Notes: generated from the sequence alone by a model not told the origin. A DNA stretch of 64,000 nt from VRUE01 sp963805455 (GCA_963805455.1 CAWDUJ010000003.1:234625-298624), one strand, 5' to 3'. Shown: positions 33,330 through 42,336, numbered from the stretch's first letter. Program-made: numbers and translations.

Positions 33330-34223
33330 TCAGCCGACTCTCTCGCGCCGTAGCGCCTGCACGAGGCAGTGGGCCCCCCCGCCCCCCGCGGTGAACACCG
33401 AGAGATCCGGATCAATCACCGACAGTCCTCTAGCGCGCATCGCGGCGTTAAGCGTTCGCGCGCCGCTGGCGGACAAGACACGTCCGTTGCCCAGGGACAT
33501 CGCGTTTACACCGAGCTCGAAGGCCTCATGCTCGGGAACCTCGATCAAGTCAAAGCCCTTCGCCCGTAGCCAGGCAATCAACCCGGCTGGCATAACCTCC
33601 GAGCAAACCGCCGCGAGCTTCTCGTCAAGGAAGGCGACGAGGACGTCCAAATGAACGAACGATGCGGGAATCTGCTGAATTCGGACCTCCCAACCCTCGG
33701 CTTCGAAATATGCCGCCATTTGGCGAGCCCCAGGCTCCTGGGTACGCGATTCGCTGTACCCAATCAGCGCCGAGCCGGGCTCGGCGATCATCACGTCGCC
33801 GCCCTCAACCGGCGCCGCGGTGATTCTGCCCGTGAGCGGAACCTCGGTCTCGGCATAGAAGTCGATCACCGGGACGTACTCGCCCCGTCGCCACCACTGC
33901 TGGGGCATGAGAACGACTGGGCCCTTGGGGGTGGCAGCGCTCGAGTCACGAGCAAAGACCTGATATGGCAGCGCCGGATCCGGAGTCAGGAAATGGCATC
34001 GGACCCCTGCGGTCTCGTAGGCAACCACCATCTCGGCATGCTGACGCAAGCCGAGCTCTCGGTCGAAGACGGCTTCGCTGTCCAGTGTCGCCTGCGAAAT
34101 CGCGCTGGTGGCGAGCCAGCGGAAGTAGTCGGGACGACAGATGAGAGCATCCGTCAACACCCCATATTCCGAGTCGGCGCCCCAGTCAGTGATCGTCTCT
34201 TCCTCAATCGGCAAAGTCGTCAT
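33330..34223 (-). CDS. DDAH / arginine-deiminase superfamily hydrolase
   Basis: 297 aa from MTTLPIEEET, preceded by AGGAG at ideal spacing; a GTG seven codons upstream is possible but lacks such a site. Guanidine-modifying superfamily motifs: FARDSS (Arg92-Asp93), EGGDV (Glu140, Asp143), FVHLD (catalytic His191) and GGGGAHC with nucleophile Cys286 close to the C-terminus. Family members cleave methylated arginines, arginine or related guanidines to ureido products, or transfer amidino groups. The product of a hydrolase would be a ureido compound, which matches the carbamoylase gene that immediately follows. The exact substrate cannot be read from sequence. Confidence 0.85.
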   Translation of the reverse strand: MTTLPIEEETITDWGADSEYGVLTDALICRPDYFRWLATSAISQATLDSEAVFDRELGLRQHAEMVVAYETAGVRCHFLTPDPALPYQVFARDSSAATPKGPVVLMPQQWWRRGEYVPVIDFYAETEVPLTGRITAAPVEGGDVMIAEPGSALIGYSESRTQEPGARQMAAYFEAEGWEVRIQQIPASFVHLDVLVAFLDEKLAAVCSEVMPAGLIAWLRAKGFDLIEVPEHEAFELGVNAMSLGNGRVLSASGARTLNAAMRARGLSVIDPDLSVFTAGGGGAHCLVQALRRERVG

Positions 34224-34271
34224 CTGCGCTCCTATTCGTTTCACCCTCGATCCTTTTCGGATTCCCGTAGA

Positions 34272-35552
34272 TCAATCCAAAGACCCCTCGCCCGCGAGAA
34301 CATCGTCAATGACCTCGACGACCTGGTCGAGCTCCTCGGGTTCGATCACGAACGGGGGCGTGATCTGAAGCACTTCACCAGCAAGTAGACGTGTCAGGAC
34401 CCCTCGCTCTCGGCAGGCAGACACCACCGCTGGACCGGACATGCCTATCTCGGCCAGGCAGTCCGCGTCGAGCTGGACTCCCCCCATCAGGCCGACGGAC
34501 CTAACGTCAGCGACAGCCGCCCGCGAGAGCAGAGCCTGAAGTTGCGCTTCGAATCGCGCCTCCAGTTCGGCGACTCGATCGACGAGCCCCTCGGCTTCAA
34601 GGAGGTCGAGGTTTGCCTGAGCCGCAGCGCAGGCGGTCGCGTGACCGGAGTACGTGTAGCCATGCCGGAGCGGCCCTCCGGGGGCGCCTTCCCAAAAGGG
34701 CGCCGCGATCCGCTCGGCACAGACGACTGCCCCAAGCGGCAGATAGCCGGAAGTCAGACCCTTCGCCAGGACGACCATGTCTGGCTGAAAGCGGTAGCGC
34801 TCCGAAGCGAACATGCGGCCAGTCCGACCGAAGCCGGTGACAACTTCGTCGGCGATGAGCAGGGTCTTGCGCTCGGCGCAAATCGCCCCGACCTCCGCGA
34901 GGTAGTCGGGTGGTGGTGGATACACGCCGCCGGCGCCGATCACCGGCTCGGCTATGAAGGCGGCGACCTGTCCTGGGCCGATCGCGTCAATTGCGCTCGC
35001 CAGTGCCGACGAGCTCATAGCGGGCACCGTACCCACTGCTTCGACTAGCGGGCCGAAGTGCTCACGGTTCGCGCCGATCCCGGCGAGCGAGGTCCCAAAA
35101 GCGTGCGTCCCGTGGTAAGCGAATTCGCGGGAGAGGACGAACTTCTTATCGGGCTGGCCCAACTCTGCCCAGTAACGGCGCGCTAGCTTGGCCGCCGTGT
35201 CCACGGAGTCCGAGCCACCGCTTGTCAGGAAGACGGCCGGGTCGCTCAGCGGTGAGAGCTCGGAAAGGCGGTCGGCGAGCTCAAGCGTGACGTCCGAGGC
35301 ATAAACGTCGAAGCACGAGCACGATGCGAGCTTTGCGGCCTGCGCCCCGATCGCGCTTGCGATCTGCTCGCGACCGTGCCCGACGTTGCAGTACCAGAGC
35401 GACGCAGTGGCGTCGAGGTAGGCATTGCCCTGTTGGTCCACCAGCTCGCATCCGTCGCCACGGACGAACACGATCCGATTGTCCTTCGTGTGACGCATGT
35501 CAGCAAAGGGGTTCCAAAACCGACCGGAGGTCCTGTTCCCGTCTCTGTTCAT
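34272..35552 (-). CDS. Class III omega-aminotransferase
   Basis: 426 aa from MNRDGNRTSGRFW; this ATG overlaps a TGA in the ATGA arrangement, and the longer frame upstream is nonsense. PLP motifs: SGGSDSVDTAAKLAR, YHGTH, IADEVVTGFGRTG (Asp235) and AKGLTSGYLPLG with Schiff-base Lys264. The FWNPFADM N-terminus and motif set resemble beta-alanine/putrescine/taurine:pyruvate transaminases, which act on a terminal amine. It is probably the first intact gene of the five-step coupled operon that continues down to 28812; the next gene starts 48 bp downstream. Confidence 0.9.
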   Translation of the reverse strand: MNRDGNRTSGRFWNPFADMRHTKDNRIVFVRGDGCELVDQQGNAYLDATASLWYCNVGHGREQIASAIGAQAAKLASCSCFDVYASDVTLELADRLSELSPLSDPAVFLTSGGSDSVDTAAKLARRYWAELGQPDKKFVLSREFAYHGTHAFGTSLAGIGANREHFGPLVEAVGTVPAMSSSALASAIDAIGPGQVAAFIAEPVIGAGGVYPPPPDYLAEVGAICAERKTLLIADEVVTGFGRTGRMFASERYRFQPDMVVLAKGLTSGYLPLGAVVCAERIAAPFWEGAPGGPLRHGYTYSGHATACAAAQANLDLLEAEGLVDRVAELEARFEAQLQALLSRAAVADVRSVGLMGGVQLDADCLAEIGMSGPAVVSACRERGVLTRLLAGEVLQITPPFVIEPEELDQVVEVIDDVLAGEGSLD

Positions 35553-35919
35553 GACACGATTCGAAGATCGGCGCAGACCCCCAGGAGGTCGATGATCTCG
35601 TTGGCGATGACGGAGGTCACGCCGAGCACGGGAGTGATGCCGGCGATCGCCGAGTCGCCGGTCGGAATGCAGAATTCTTCCCTTTCTCCGCCCCAGCCTG
35701 AACTTCGCCGAGCCGGTGCAGGTCGGACGGTAAACACCCAGGGACAAGAGAAACGGAGACTTTCAATACGGTTTCACGGCGGCGCAGCCGGCCGAAGTGT
35801 CGTTTAGGAATACTGCGGGAGGACACCAACGCATTGCTGCTTGTCGGGGACATCGGATCCAGGCCGTGCTCTTGTACCAGTTCCAGCACATCACCTGACC
35901 TGGGTGCAGCGGGCATCAC
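35549..35919 (-). pseudogene. Remnant of an upstream operon gene, unrecognised
   Basis: A frame ending at 35549 overlaps the aminotransferase start as ATGA, the coupling used elsewhere in this operon, and reads TGDSAIAGITPVLGVTSVIANEI, which looks like real protein. Upstream the plausible sequence continues in another frame (MMPAAPRSGDVLELVQEHGLDP from 35919). The two pieces suggest a gene truncated and frameshifted, leaving mainly its 3' end. I cannot name the family. The remaining gap to 36023 shows nothing else. Confidence 0.4.
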
Positions 35920-36023
35920 TTCGATTTGCGAGACTTGAATGTAGTCGGTGCCGCGTTGAACCTCGATCGGTGTGATATGCCCGAGGTGGTCGTCACTAAC
36001 GATTGCGGGCGTGATCCGTCACC

Positions 36024-37583
36024 CTATTCTTCGCGCAGCGTCGATAGTGACAGGTCATAGATCCAGGGCAACTGATGTTCGAAACCTGTCAGCCCCTTGC
36101 GCAACACGATTGTGTCGTGGGTATCAGCAATGTTCAGCCAGCAGTTCGATTCCCGGTAGGCGATCGCAGCTTCCGCGCCTATCGCCTGGCTCTTTTGTTC
36201 GCTCGTTTGTTCGGCAGCTTTGTCGAGAAGTTTGTCTGCCTTGGGCACTGAACAACCCAGCAGGTTTACCGGTGCTTCTGTGTACCAGTAGATTCGCGCG
36301 AACGTGTCGGGCGTGACGGAGTCTGGGTTAAACGCAATTACGACCAGATCCGACCGAAGGTCCGGCCGTTCCGGCAGGGCGAAGAACGTAGACGGTTGAT
36401 ACTGCTGGACGCTGGCGTTGAGTCCGTCTTCCTGAAGGCGCACTTGGAGGAGATTGGCAAGGTTTTCGCTCTGGCTCTGCTCGGCCCAGCCGATCACGAC
36501 CTTCTTGCCCTTGTATGGTGCGAGTGCCGAAGCAAGCAGCGAAGGCTTATAGATGGGCTTTGAAGGGGCGAGGCCATTCGGAAGCATGCCTGCTGGGTAG
36601 ACGTTCGTCGATGGCGTCCCAGTCGGGCCCCATATTTCTTCGGTCAGCTGTTTGTTGTTGAGCGATGCTCGCAGCGCGGCCCTGACGTTTGCGGGACCGA
36701 ATACCTGAGATTCCGGGTTGATCCACACCTCGCCTTGGAAGAGGGATGGAAACTCCTTCACCTGGACTGTGCCGCTGCCTTCGAGTCCTTCTATGGTCTG
36801 CGTGGTCAGGCCGTGCAGAACCACGTCAAGCGCTCCGCCTTCGACTTCCTGCAACTGAGTCGTGAAACTCGGAACAATCGAGAAGTTAACCGTCTTGAAA
36901 TGAGGCTGCGGACCCCAGTAGTACTTATTAGCGGTCAGGGTGTATTTTACACCACGCTGAATACTGCTTGACGCGTAGGCGCCTGTGCCAGCGGTATGGG
37001 TATCTAGCCATGCGGAGGCGTGATCGCCGTTTACTTCGTGAGCAGCAATAGCAGTTGGGCTTGTCATGGTCGGCCCGTACGGCGATGCGAGATAGCTAAT
37101 GAATGGAGCCCAGGTTTTGCTTAGGTGGACGACGAAGGTGTAGGGATTTGGGGTGCTGTAACTGTTGACATTTTCGAGCATGTAGGACGGTCCACCTTCG
37201 ACTGCTGTGCGACGTTCAAAGCTCGCCTTCGCTGCCGCCGCATTGAACGCCGTGCCGTCGCTGAATTTGACCCCGTGGCGAAGGGCGAACGTGTAAGTCA
37301 GGCCGTCGGAAGACTTCTTCCAGTTGGTGGCGAGCAGACCCTCGAGCTGCGGGGAGTCCGACTTGTACCGAAGGAGACCCTGGTAGACAGAGGTCATGAG
37401 AGCGAGGCCTTCGGATTCGTAAAACTTGTCCGGATCGAGGGTCGAAGGGGCAACCCCGAAGGCGAGACGAAGAGTGTTGGACGACCCTGATGTCGTCCCC
37501 GTAGTGCCGCAGGCTGCCAACGCCACAGAAATCGCCGTGAGGGCAACCAGACTCAGGACGCGAAGGCGAAATCCGCTCGACAT
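36024..37583 (-). CDS. ABC importer substrate-binding lipoprotein (SBP_bac_5 family)
   Basis: 519 aa. A lipoprotein signal peptide ends in the lipobox LAAC (Cys25), so the protein is tethered to the outer face of the membrane. The body has features of family 5 solute-binding proteins for peptides, opines and related solutes: LDPDKFYESEGLALMTSVYQGLL, then LATNWKKSSDGLTYTF and LRHGVKFSDGTAFNA. It should deliver the substrate to the permeases encoded at 38143-40001. It is separated from them by a 559-bp gap and has its own promoter with a CAATCC site, allowing higher expression than the rest of the importer. Base composition is visibly less GC-rich than outside the island. Confidence 0.92.
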   Translation of the reverse strand: MSSGFRLRVLSLVALTAISVALAACGTTGTTSGSSNTLRLAFGVAPSTLDPDKFYESEGLALMTSVYQGLLRYKSDSPQLEGLLATNWKKSSDGLTYTFALRHGVKFSDGTAFNAAAAKASFERRTAVEGGPSYMLENVNSYSTPNPYTFVVHLSKTWAPFISYLASPYGPTMTSPTAIAAHEVNGDHASAWLDTHTAGTGAYASSSIQRGVKYTLTANKYYWGPQPHFKTVNFSIVPSFTTQLQEVEGGALDVVLHGLTTQTIEGLEGSGTVQVKEFPSLFQGEVWINPESQVFGPANVRAALRASLNNKQLTEEIWGPTGTPSTNVYPAGMLPNGLAPSKPIYKPSLLASALAPYKGKKVVIGWAEQSQSENLANLLQVRLQEDGLNASVQQYQPSTFFALPERPDLRSDLVVIAFNPDSVTPDTFARIYWYTEAPVNLLGCSVPKADKLLDKAAEQTSEQKSQAIGAEAAIAYRESNCWLNIADTHDTIVLRKGLTGFEHQLPWIYDLSLSTLREE

Positions 37584-37612
37584 CAGCTCAATCTCTGGTT
37601 GTAGAAATCATC

Positions 37613-37652
37613 GGATTGTCGGACTGTAGAACATTCAGAGCCCCGCTGTCAA
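37613..37652 (-). promoter_or_regulatory. Promoter and CAATCC operator of the substrate-binding gene
   Basis: On the minus strand TTGACA (37647-37652) is followed after 18 bp by TACAGT (37623-37628). Immediately downstream comes CCGACAATCC, with CAATCC at 37613-37618, about where transcription should start. The start codon is 30 bp further on. The same -10/CAATCC arrangement occurs before the ABC ATPase gene. Confidence 0.55.
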
Positions 37653-38142
37653 CCCGCCCTTAGCCGTACAACGGGGACCGGAACCGCTCGCTGCGGAAGC
37701 CCTGGTACATCGCGGAGTCGTTGACGATGGATCTCCTCCGGCGCCCTGTTACTTCCTTGTGTCGGGCGCTGGTCGCCACGGGCGCCTGGGGTAGACGCTG
37801 TCCGCAACTCAGTGTCGGCGCACCTTGGTGGGTGAGCATCCCAACCCCTGCGATCAGGCGCATCGCGATCGCGTTGCCATTGGCTTGAGAAGCCTCCCTC
37901 ACCCCAATTGGAAGATCAGTTCCGCACCTTAGAAGCCTTGTATCCGCAACGGCATATCCTTGTATCCGCAACGGTATATATGTGAGTTGCATGAGCTGGC
38001 TCTACGGCGCTGCTGACGTAGGCCAGACCACTTAACGGGAAAGCCGGCTCCCGGATGATGGGTCAGTTGCGTCCAGGCGCGACGACCGGGGGTCCAGCGC
38101 GCTGTCCCGCAGCGAAAGTGCGTCAGACCTTGCACTCGTGGC
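37653..38142. other. Gene-poor gap inside the ABC importer locus
   Basis: About 490 bp between the permease and binding-protein genes. Open frames here (a 110-codon one ending at 37660 and an 85-codon one to 38186) have no convincing start, ribosome site or family features. The notable content is the 22-bp tandem duplication at 37936-37979. It may be debris from a lost gene or insertion. Confidence 0.5.
37936..37979. repeat. 22-bp tandem duplication
   Basis: Two adjacent copies of CCTTGTATCCGCAACGGYATAT, differing at one position (C or T). A looser echo occurs near 38155 (CCTTGGATCCGC). It is not a CRISPR, since there are no spacers. Confidence 0.85.
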
Positions 38143-39138
38143 TCATGATCTGATCCTTGGATCCGCGGCGGCCTGAAGAAGATCAACGATCGTATTTACG
38201 ATGACGTACGCTGCACCCAATAGCAGCGTAACGCCCATGATCGCCGGCAAATCATCTTTTGGGATGCCCTGGTTGACGTAGGAGCCGATTCCCGGCCAGG
38301 CAAAAACTGTCTCTACGATGATCAATCCCTCGAACACGAGCCCAAGCATCAGGCCGCTCATGGCCAGCGCGGGGCCGGCTGAATTTCGCAGGCAGTGGCG
38401 GATTAGAACCTGCCATTCCGTCAAGCCCTTGGAGCGGGCCACGCGGACGTGGTCAGCACGCAGATTGGCAATCATGCTGCCACGCAAGACACGGCCAACC
38501 GCAACAGCAGGAAGAAGGGCCAGCGCGAGCGCCGGCATGATCAGGTGATACAGGGCGTCGAGAGTAACTTCTGGGCGTCCGGCCAGTAGTCCGTCGAATG
38601 TCAGAAAACCGGTCGGACCAGTTGGCGCGTCCGCGTAACTGGTCCGTCCACTTGCCGGCAGCCAGTTCAGATGATGGTAGAAGATCAGAATTGCGACGGC
38701 GCCCAACAGGAACTGTGGGGCAGCTCCCCCGGTCAGCAAACCGAAGCGAAATGCACCGAGCCCCCGCCAGCGAGCGGCACCCAAGATGCCGAGCGCGAGG
38801 GCAAGAGGTATGCCCACGAGAAATGCAAAGAAGACGAGCTCGAGTGATGCTGGCAGGAAGTTCACAATATCGCTGAGCACGGGCTGTCCGGTTCGCAGCG
38901 AGTCCCCCAAATTCCCCGTCAGCGCGTGCTCGACATAGTGGAAGTACTGCACAGGTAGCGGGTCTTCGTATCCGAGGCGTTTGCGTTCAGCCGCAACGAT
39001 CGCTTTGGTCGCGTTCGGGCCGAGCTTCACTCTCACCGGATCGGTGCCAGAGATCTGCTGTAGGACGAACACAGCAGCGATGAGGACCAGGAGCACCCCA
39101 ATCGTCGAAATCAGCCGTCGACCTGCGAACGAGAGCAT
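38143..39138 (-). CDS. ABC importer permease, DppB/OppB type
   Basis: 331 aa with six predicted membrane helices. The N-terminus (RRLISTIGVLLVLIAAVFVL) and GDPV-like GTDPVRVKLG segment are typical of the DppB/OppB permease family. The cytoplasmic EAA loop reads RVARSKGLTEWQVLIRHCLRNS, the contact site for the ATPase. It pairs with the DppC-type permease encoded just upstream, whose TGA shares one base with this ATG (TGATG), implying coupled translation. Confidence 0.93.
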   Translation of the reverse strand: MLSFAGRRLISTIGVLLVLIAAVFVLQQISGTDPVRVKLGPNATKAIVAAERKRLGYEDPLPVQYFHYVEHALTGNLGDSLRTGQPVLSDIVNFLPASLELVFFAFLVGIPLALALGILGAARWRGLGAFRFGLLTGGAAPQFLLGAVAILIFYHHLNWLPASGRTSYADAPTGPTGFLTFDGLLAGRPEVTLDALYHLIMPALALALLPAVAVGRVLRGSMIANLRADHVRVARSKGLTEWQVLIRHCLRNSAGPALAMSGLMLGLVFEGLIIVETVFAWPGIGSYVNQGIPKDDLPAIMGVTLLLGAAYVIVNTIVDLLQAAADPRIRS

Positions 39139-40001
39139 CAGCGATCCACCAAATCGCGCAAGCTATCGCCCGCGAGGTTGCCGACCAGGCTGAGGACAAA
39201 GACGGCAATGCCGGGAATGATGGGAATCCACCAATTGGTGAGAAGGTAGGGGAGGCCGTTCGCCGTCATCGAGCCGAGCTCGGGCGCGGGCGGTTGAGCT
39301 CCGAGTCCGAGGAAGGACAGGCCAGCCAGCACGATGATCAGGTTGGCGATGTCGAGGCTAGCCGCGATAATCACGATTGGGATCGCCCCGGGGAGTAGAT
39401 GACGGGTCAGTCGGCGAAGCGCGCTGGTCTTCGCGAGGCGGGCCGCCTCAATGTGCGGGCGGGCGGCCAAGGCGCGGATTTCGGCGCGAACGAGCCGCGC
39501 GTAATAGGGCCACCAAAGGATGGCGAGCGCGATCAACGTATGCGCGAGCGACGGACCGAGCGCCACGACTACGGCGATCGCAAGGATCGGCGCAGGGAGG
39601 GCAAGGAAGAGGTCTGTGATCCGCATCAGCAGGTTGTCGATCCAGCCGCCATTCGCTCCGGCGACCAGGCCTATAATTCCGCCGATAATTACCCCACTCG
39701 CAATCACCGCGAGCGCCGAAAGCCAAGTGCTCCTAACACCGTAGAGCACAGCACTGAACAGATCGCGGCCCACGTTGTCGGTCCCGAACGGGTAAGCCGC
39801 ACTCGGTGCTTGAAGCGATGGGCCCGCAGCAAGCCGCGGGTCATGAGGGGCGAAAAATGGCCCCAACAAAGCGATCAAGGTGATTAGCGCCAAGCTACCC
39901 AGCGCCAACCGGTCCGACCAGGGCAAGTCTCTCAACAGGTGGGTACCGGCGCGGCCGCGAGCCCGGCCAGGTCCAAGGACGGCTGGTTCGACTGTTGCCA
40001 T
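39138..40001 (-). CDS. ABC importer permease, DppC/OppC type
   Basis: 287 aa from MATVEPAVLGPG; an ATG eight codons earlier lies inside the ATPase gene. It has the OppC N-terminal domain (SDRLALGSLALITLIALLGPFFAPHDP), then PFGTDNVGRDLFS, the classic DppC motif, and an EAA loop ARLAKTSALRRLTRHLLPGAI. Five to six helices. The start shares one base with the ATPase stop (TGATG), and its own stop does the same with the next permease, so all three are made from one message. Confidence 0.93.
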   Translation of the reverse strand: MATVEPAVLGPGRARGRAGTHLLRDLPWSDRLALGSLALITLIALLGPFFAPHDPRLAAGPSLQAPSAAYPFGTDNVGRDLFSAVLYGVRSTWLSALAVIASGVIIGGIIGLVAGANGGWIDNLLMRITDLFLALPAPILAIAVVVALGPSLAHTLIALAILWWPYYARLVRAEIRALAARPHIEAARLAKTSALRRLTRHLLPGAIPIVIIAASLDIANLIIVLAGLSFLGLGAQPPAPELGSMTANGLPYLLTNWWIPIIPGIAVFVLSLVGNLAGDSLRDLVDR

Positions 40002-42001
40002 CAGTGCTTCTCGGCGAGAATGCAATCGACCACGTGACCAGGCTCTCCCTCGAGCTCTACGAAGTGGGGCTCCCGCACAGGACAGACCTCGGTCGCATAT
40101 CGACAGCGCGGGTGGAACGGACAGCCCGTTGGCGGCGAATAGAGGCTGGGCGGCTCCCCTGCAAGTTGGAGCTTGCTCGTTTTGGGACCGGGCAGGGAGG
40201 CGATGAGCGCCTGTGTATAGGGGTGGGCTGGGTGCGCGATAACCGTCTCGGCGGCTCCGTACTCGACGATTTGCCCTAGGTACATCACGGCGATCCGATC
40301 GGCGATGATGCGGGCAACGGCGAGGTCATGCGTCACGATCAACACGGCCATCCCAAGCTCGCGGCGGAGGCGGCCGATCAGATTCAGCACACTGGCGGCC
40401 ACTGACACGTCGAGCGATGCCGTCGGCTCGTCGCACAGCAGCAGCGCCGGCGGGATCACGATCGCCCGGGCTAAGACGACCCGCTGACGCTGACCGCCTG
40501 AGAGCTGAGCCGGCCGCACGGAAAGTGCCTGGACGGGTAGGCCTACGCTAGCCATTACGCTTGCAGCCCGCTCGTGGCGCTGCTGGCGTGACAGCCCAGT
40601 CGATCGGAGCGGATCTTCGATCATCTCCCCCACCTTTAGCCACGGCGTCAGCGTTGCACCTGCGTCCTGAAAGACCATCTGCGGGGCATCATCGGCGAGG
40701 TCGAGGCCACCGCCTTGGAATGGCATTAGCTTCGCCGCCGCACGCAGCAGCGTAGTCTTTCCGCAGCCGCTCTCACCTACTAGGGCCACCGCCTCCCCTG
40801 CGGCAACCTCAAGGTCGACTCCACGCAGTATGCGGACGCCCTCCCGCCGCCGCATTCCACGAGGTCGCGCCTCGACTACGAGCCGCGAAGCGCTGAGAGC
40901 GAGAGGTGCGTCAGGTTTCACTACCGGGCGCACCCACGGCTCGACCGTGACCTCTTTAGGCCTCAACTCGAGTTCATCACTTCGTACGCAAGCGTCTCTA
41001 TGGTCTGCAGGGCCTGAGAGCTCCGGCAAGGCCTTTTCGCAACGGGGCTGCGCGAAAACACAGCGAGGAGCAAAAGGGCAGCCTGGCGGCAGGTCGTTCG
41101 GATCCGGCGGCTCGCCGTCCAGCGTCGGGAGGGGCCGGCTGCGATCCATCTCGATATCTAGACGGCTGCGCAGTAGAGCAGCCGTGTACGGGTGCCAAGG
41201 TTCGCGAAGGAGTGTTGCTGTCGGGGCGATCTCTGCGATTCGGCCCGCGTAGAGCACAGCGATCCTGTCGGCGATCTGCGAAGCGACGGCGAGATCGTGG
41301 GTGATGAAAAGCACTGAGCAACCGAGATCCCTTCGTAGCCGGCTCAGCAGCGCAAGGATTTGAGCCTGCACCGTCACATCGAGGGCCGTCGTAGGCTCAT
41401 CCGCGATGATCATGCGCGGTTCACCTGCCACTGCGATTGCGATTGTCACCCGCTGGCGCAGTCCGCCCGACAGCTCGTGCGGGTAGGCTTTTAAGCGACG
41501 TTCCGGGTCGGGAAATCCGACCTCCGTGAGCAGATCGATTGCTGCTCGAGTCGATCCAGCGACCTCGATGAGTTGTGCGCCTATCCGCATGGTCGGGTCC
41601 AGCGAGGTCATTGGGTCCTGAAAGACTGCCCCTAAATGCTGGCGCCGAAGCTCGTACAACTCGGCCTTCTCCGATTTCTGCATGTCTACACCGTCAACGA
41701 TCGCCGTCCCTACCATCTCCGGCGACGACTCGGGTGGCAGAAGGCCGAGCAGCGTGAGACCAAGGATGCTCTTGCCCGAGCCCGACTCGCCGACCAGTCC
41801 CACAATCTCCCCGCGGCGAACCTGGAGGTCAACACCCCTGAGGGCCTGAATTGGATCGCGGTCGCGTGTCAGAGTCACGTGAACGCCTGACAGCTCTGCA
41901 ACCAGCTCGTTGTCCCTCATTCCGTTTGAGGACGTGCCGGACATTGTGCTCTGATCCGCGGGGCTGACCGCACCCTTCACTCCGAAGTCATTCACAAGCA
42001 T
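40001..42001 (-). CDS. Fused DppD-DppF double ATPase of peptide-type ABC importer
   Basis: 666 aa containing two complete ABC ATPases. The first has Walker A GESGSGKS, signature LSGGLRQR and Walker B MIIADEPT; the second has GESGCGKT, LSGGQRQR and LLLCDEPT. Each half ends with the oligopeptide-importer C-terminal motif and a Cys cluster (GCPFAPRCVFAQPRC; GCPFHPRCRYATEVC) seen in DppD/OppD-type proteins, where an iron-sulfur cluster has been reported in some members. These are usually separate genes; the fusion fixes a 1:1 heterodimer. The ATG at 42001 is used because GGGGGG precedes it; Met20 or Met28 are alternatives. Confidence 0.92.
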   Translation of the reverse strand: MLVNDFGVKGAVSPADQSTMSGTSSNGMRDNELVAELSGVHVTLTRDRDPIQALRGVDLQVRRGEIVGLVGESGSGKSILGLTLLGLLPPESSPEMVGTAIVDGVDMQKSEKAELYELRRQHLGAVFQDPMTSLDPTMRIGAQLIEVAGSTRAAIDLLTEVGFPDPERRLKAYPHELSGGLRQRVTIAIAVAGEPRMIIADEPTTALDVTVQAQILALLSRLRRDLGCSVLFITHDLAVASQIADRIAVLYAGRIAEIAPTATLLREPWHPYTAALLRSRLDIEMDRSRPLPTLDGEPPDPNDLPPGCPFAPRCVFAQPRCEKALPELSGPADHRDACVRSDELELRPKEVTVEPWVRPVVKPDAPLALSASRLVVEARPRGMRRREGVRILRGVDLEVAAGEAVALVGESGCGKTTLLRAAAKLMPFQGGGLDLADDAPQMVFQDAGATLTPWLKVGEMIEDPLRSTGLSRQQRHERAASVMASVGLPVQALSVRPAQLSGGQRQRVVLARAIVIPPALLLCDEPTASLDVSVAASVLNLIGRLRRELGMAVLIVTHDLAVARIIADRIAVMYLGQIVEYGAAETVIAHPAHPYTQALIASLPGPKTSKLQLAGEPPSLYSPPTGCPFHPRCRYATEVCPVREPHFVELEGEPGHVVDCILAEKH

Positions 42002-42197
42002 CCCCCCCGGTCAGCAGGGGGCCTCGCTTGATGCTGGGGTGCGCCGAAAGTGGCCCACGGTAGGTCGAGCCATCGACTCTGCTTCGCGGAGCCAAGTTCA
42101 CATGACCGCACTCGGGGGGTTGCACTTCTCAGCGACTGGTTCGTGCGTCCGCAAAGAATTGCCTCCTCCTCATCCACCCCGGGGTCCGCAGGTACAG

Positions 42198-42242
42198 ATT
42201 GTTGGATTGCAGGACGGTAGTCCACTCTGATCCGGTTGTCAA
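42198..42242 (-). promoter_or_regulatory. Promoter and CAATCC operator of the ABC importer operon
   Basis: Minus-strand TTGACA (42237-42242), 17-bp spacer, TACCGT (42214-42219), then CCTGCAATCCAACAAT covering the expected start, with CAATCC at 42204-42209. The leader to the ATPase ATG is about 205 nt. Repressor binding over the start site would block transcription; GntR is encoded divergently next door. Confidence 0.5.
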
Positions 42243-42290
42243 GGCTGCATGCCGCACTCCCGCAGGCGGTCAGGGTTTGTCGGCTGTTGG

Positions 42291-42305
42291 CCTCAATCCA
42301 ACAAC
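42291..42305 (+). promoter_or_regulatory. CAATCC site upstream of gntR-type gene
   Basis: CCTCAATCCAACAAC, with CAATCC at 42294-42299, 38 bp before the predicted GTG start. It shares CAATCCAACAA with the ABC-operon site and is in the coding orientation of the regulator gene. This placement suggests autoregulation. Confidence 0.4.
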
Positions 42306-42336
42306 CTCAAGAATCTCTGGTAGCGTCCCTGCCAAC

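Noticed and set aside
37936..37979. CRISPR array
   Set aside because: Only two adjacent repeats with no spacer and no cas genes.
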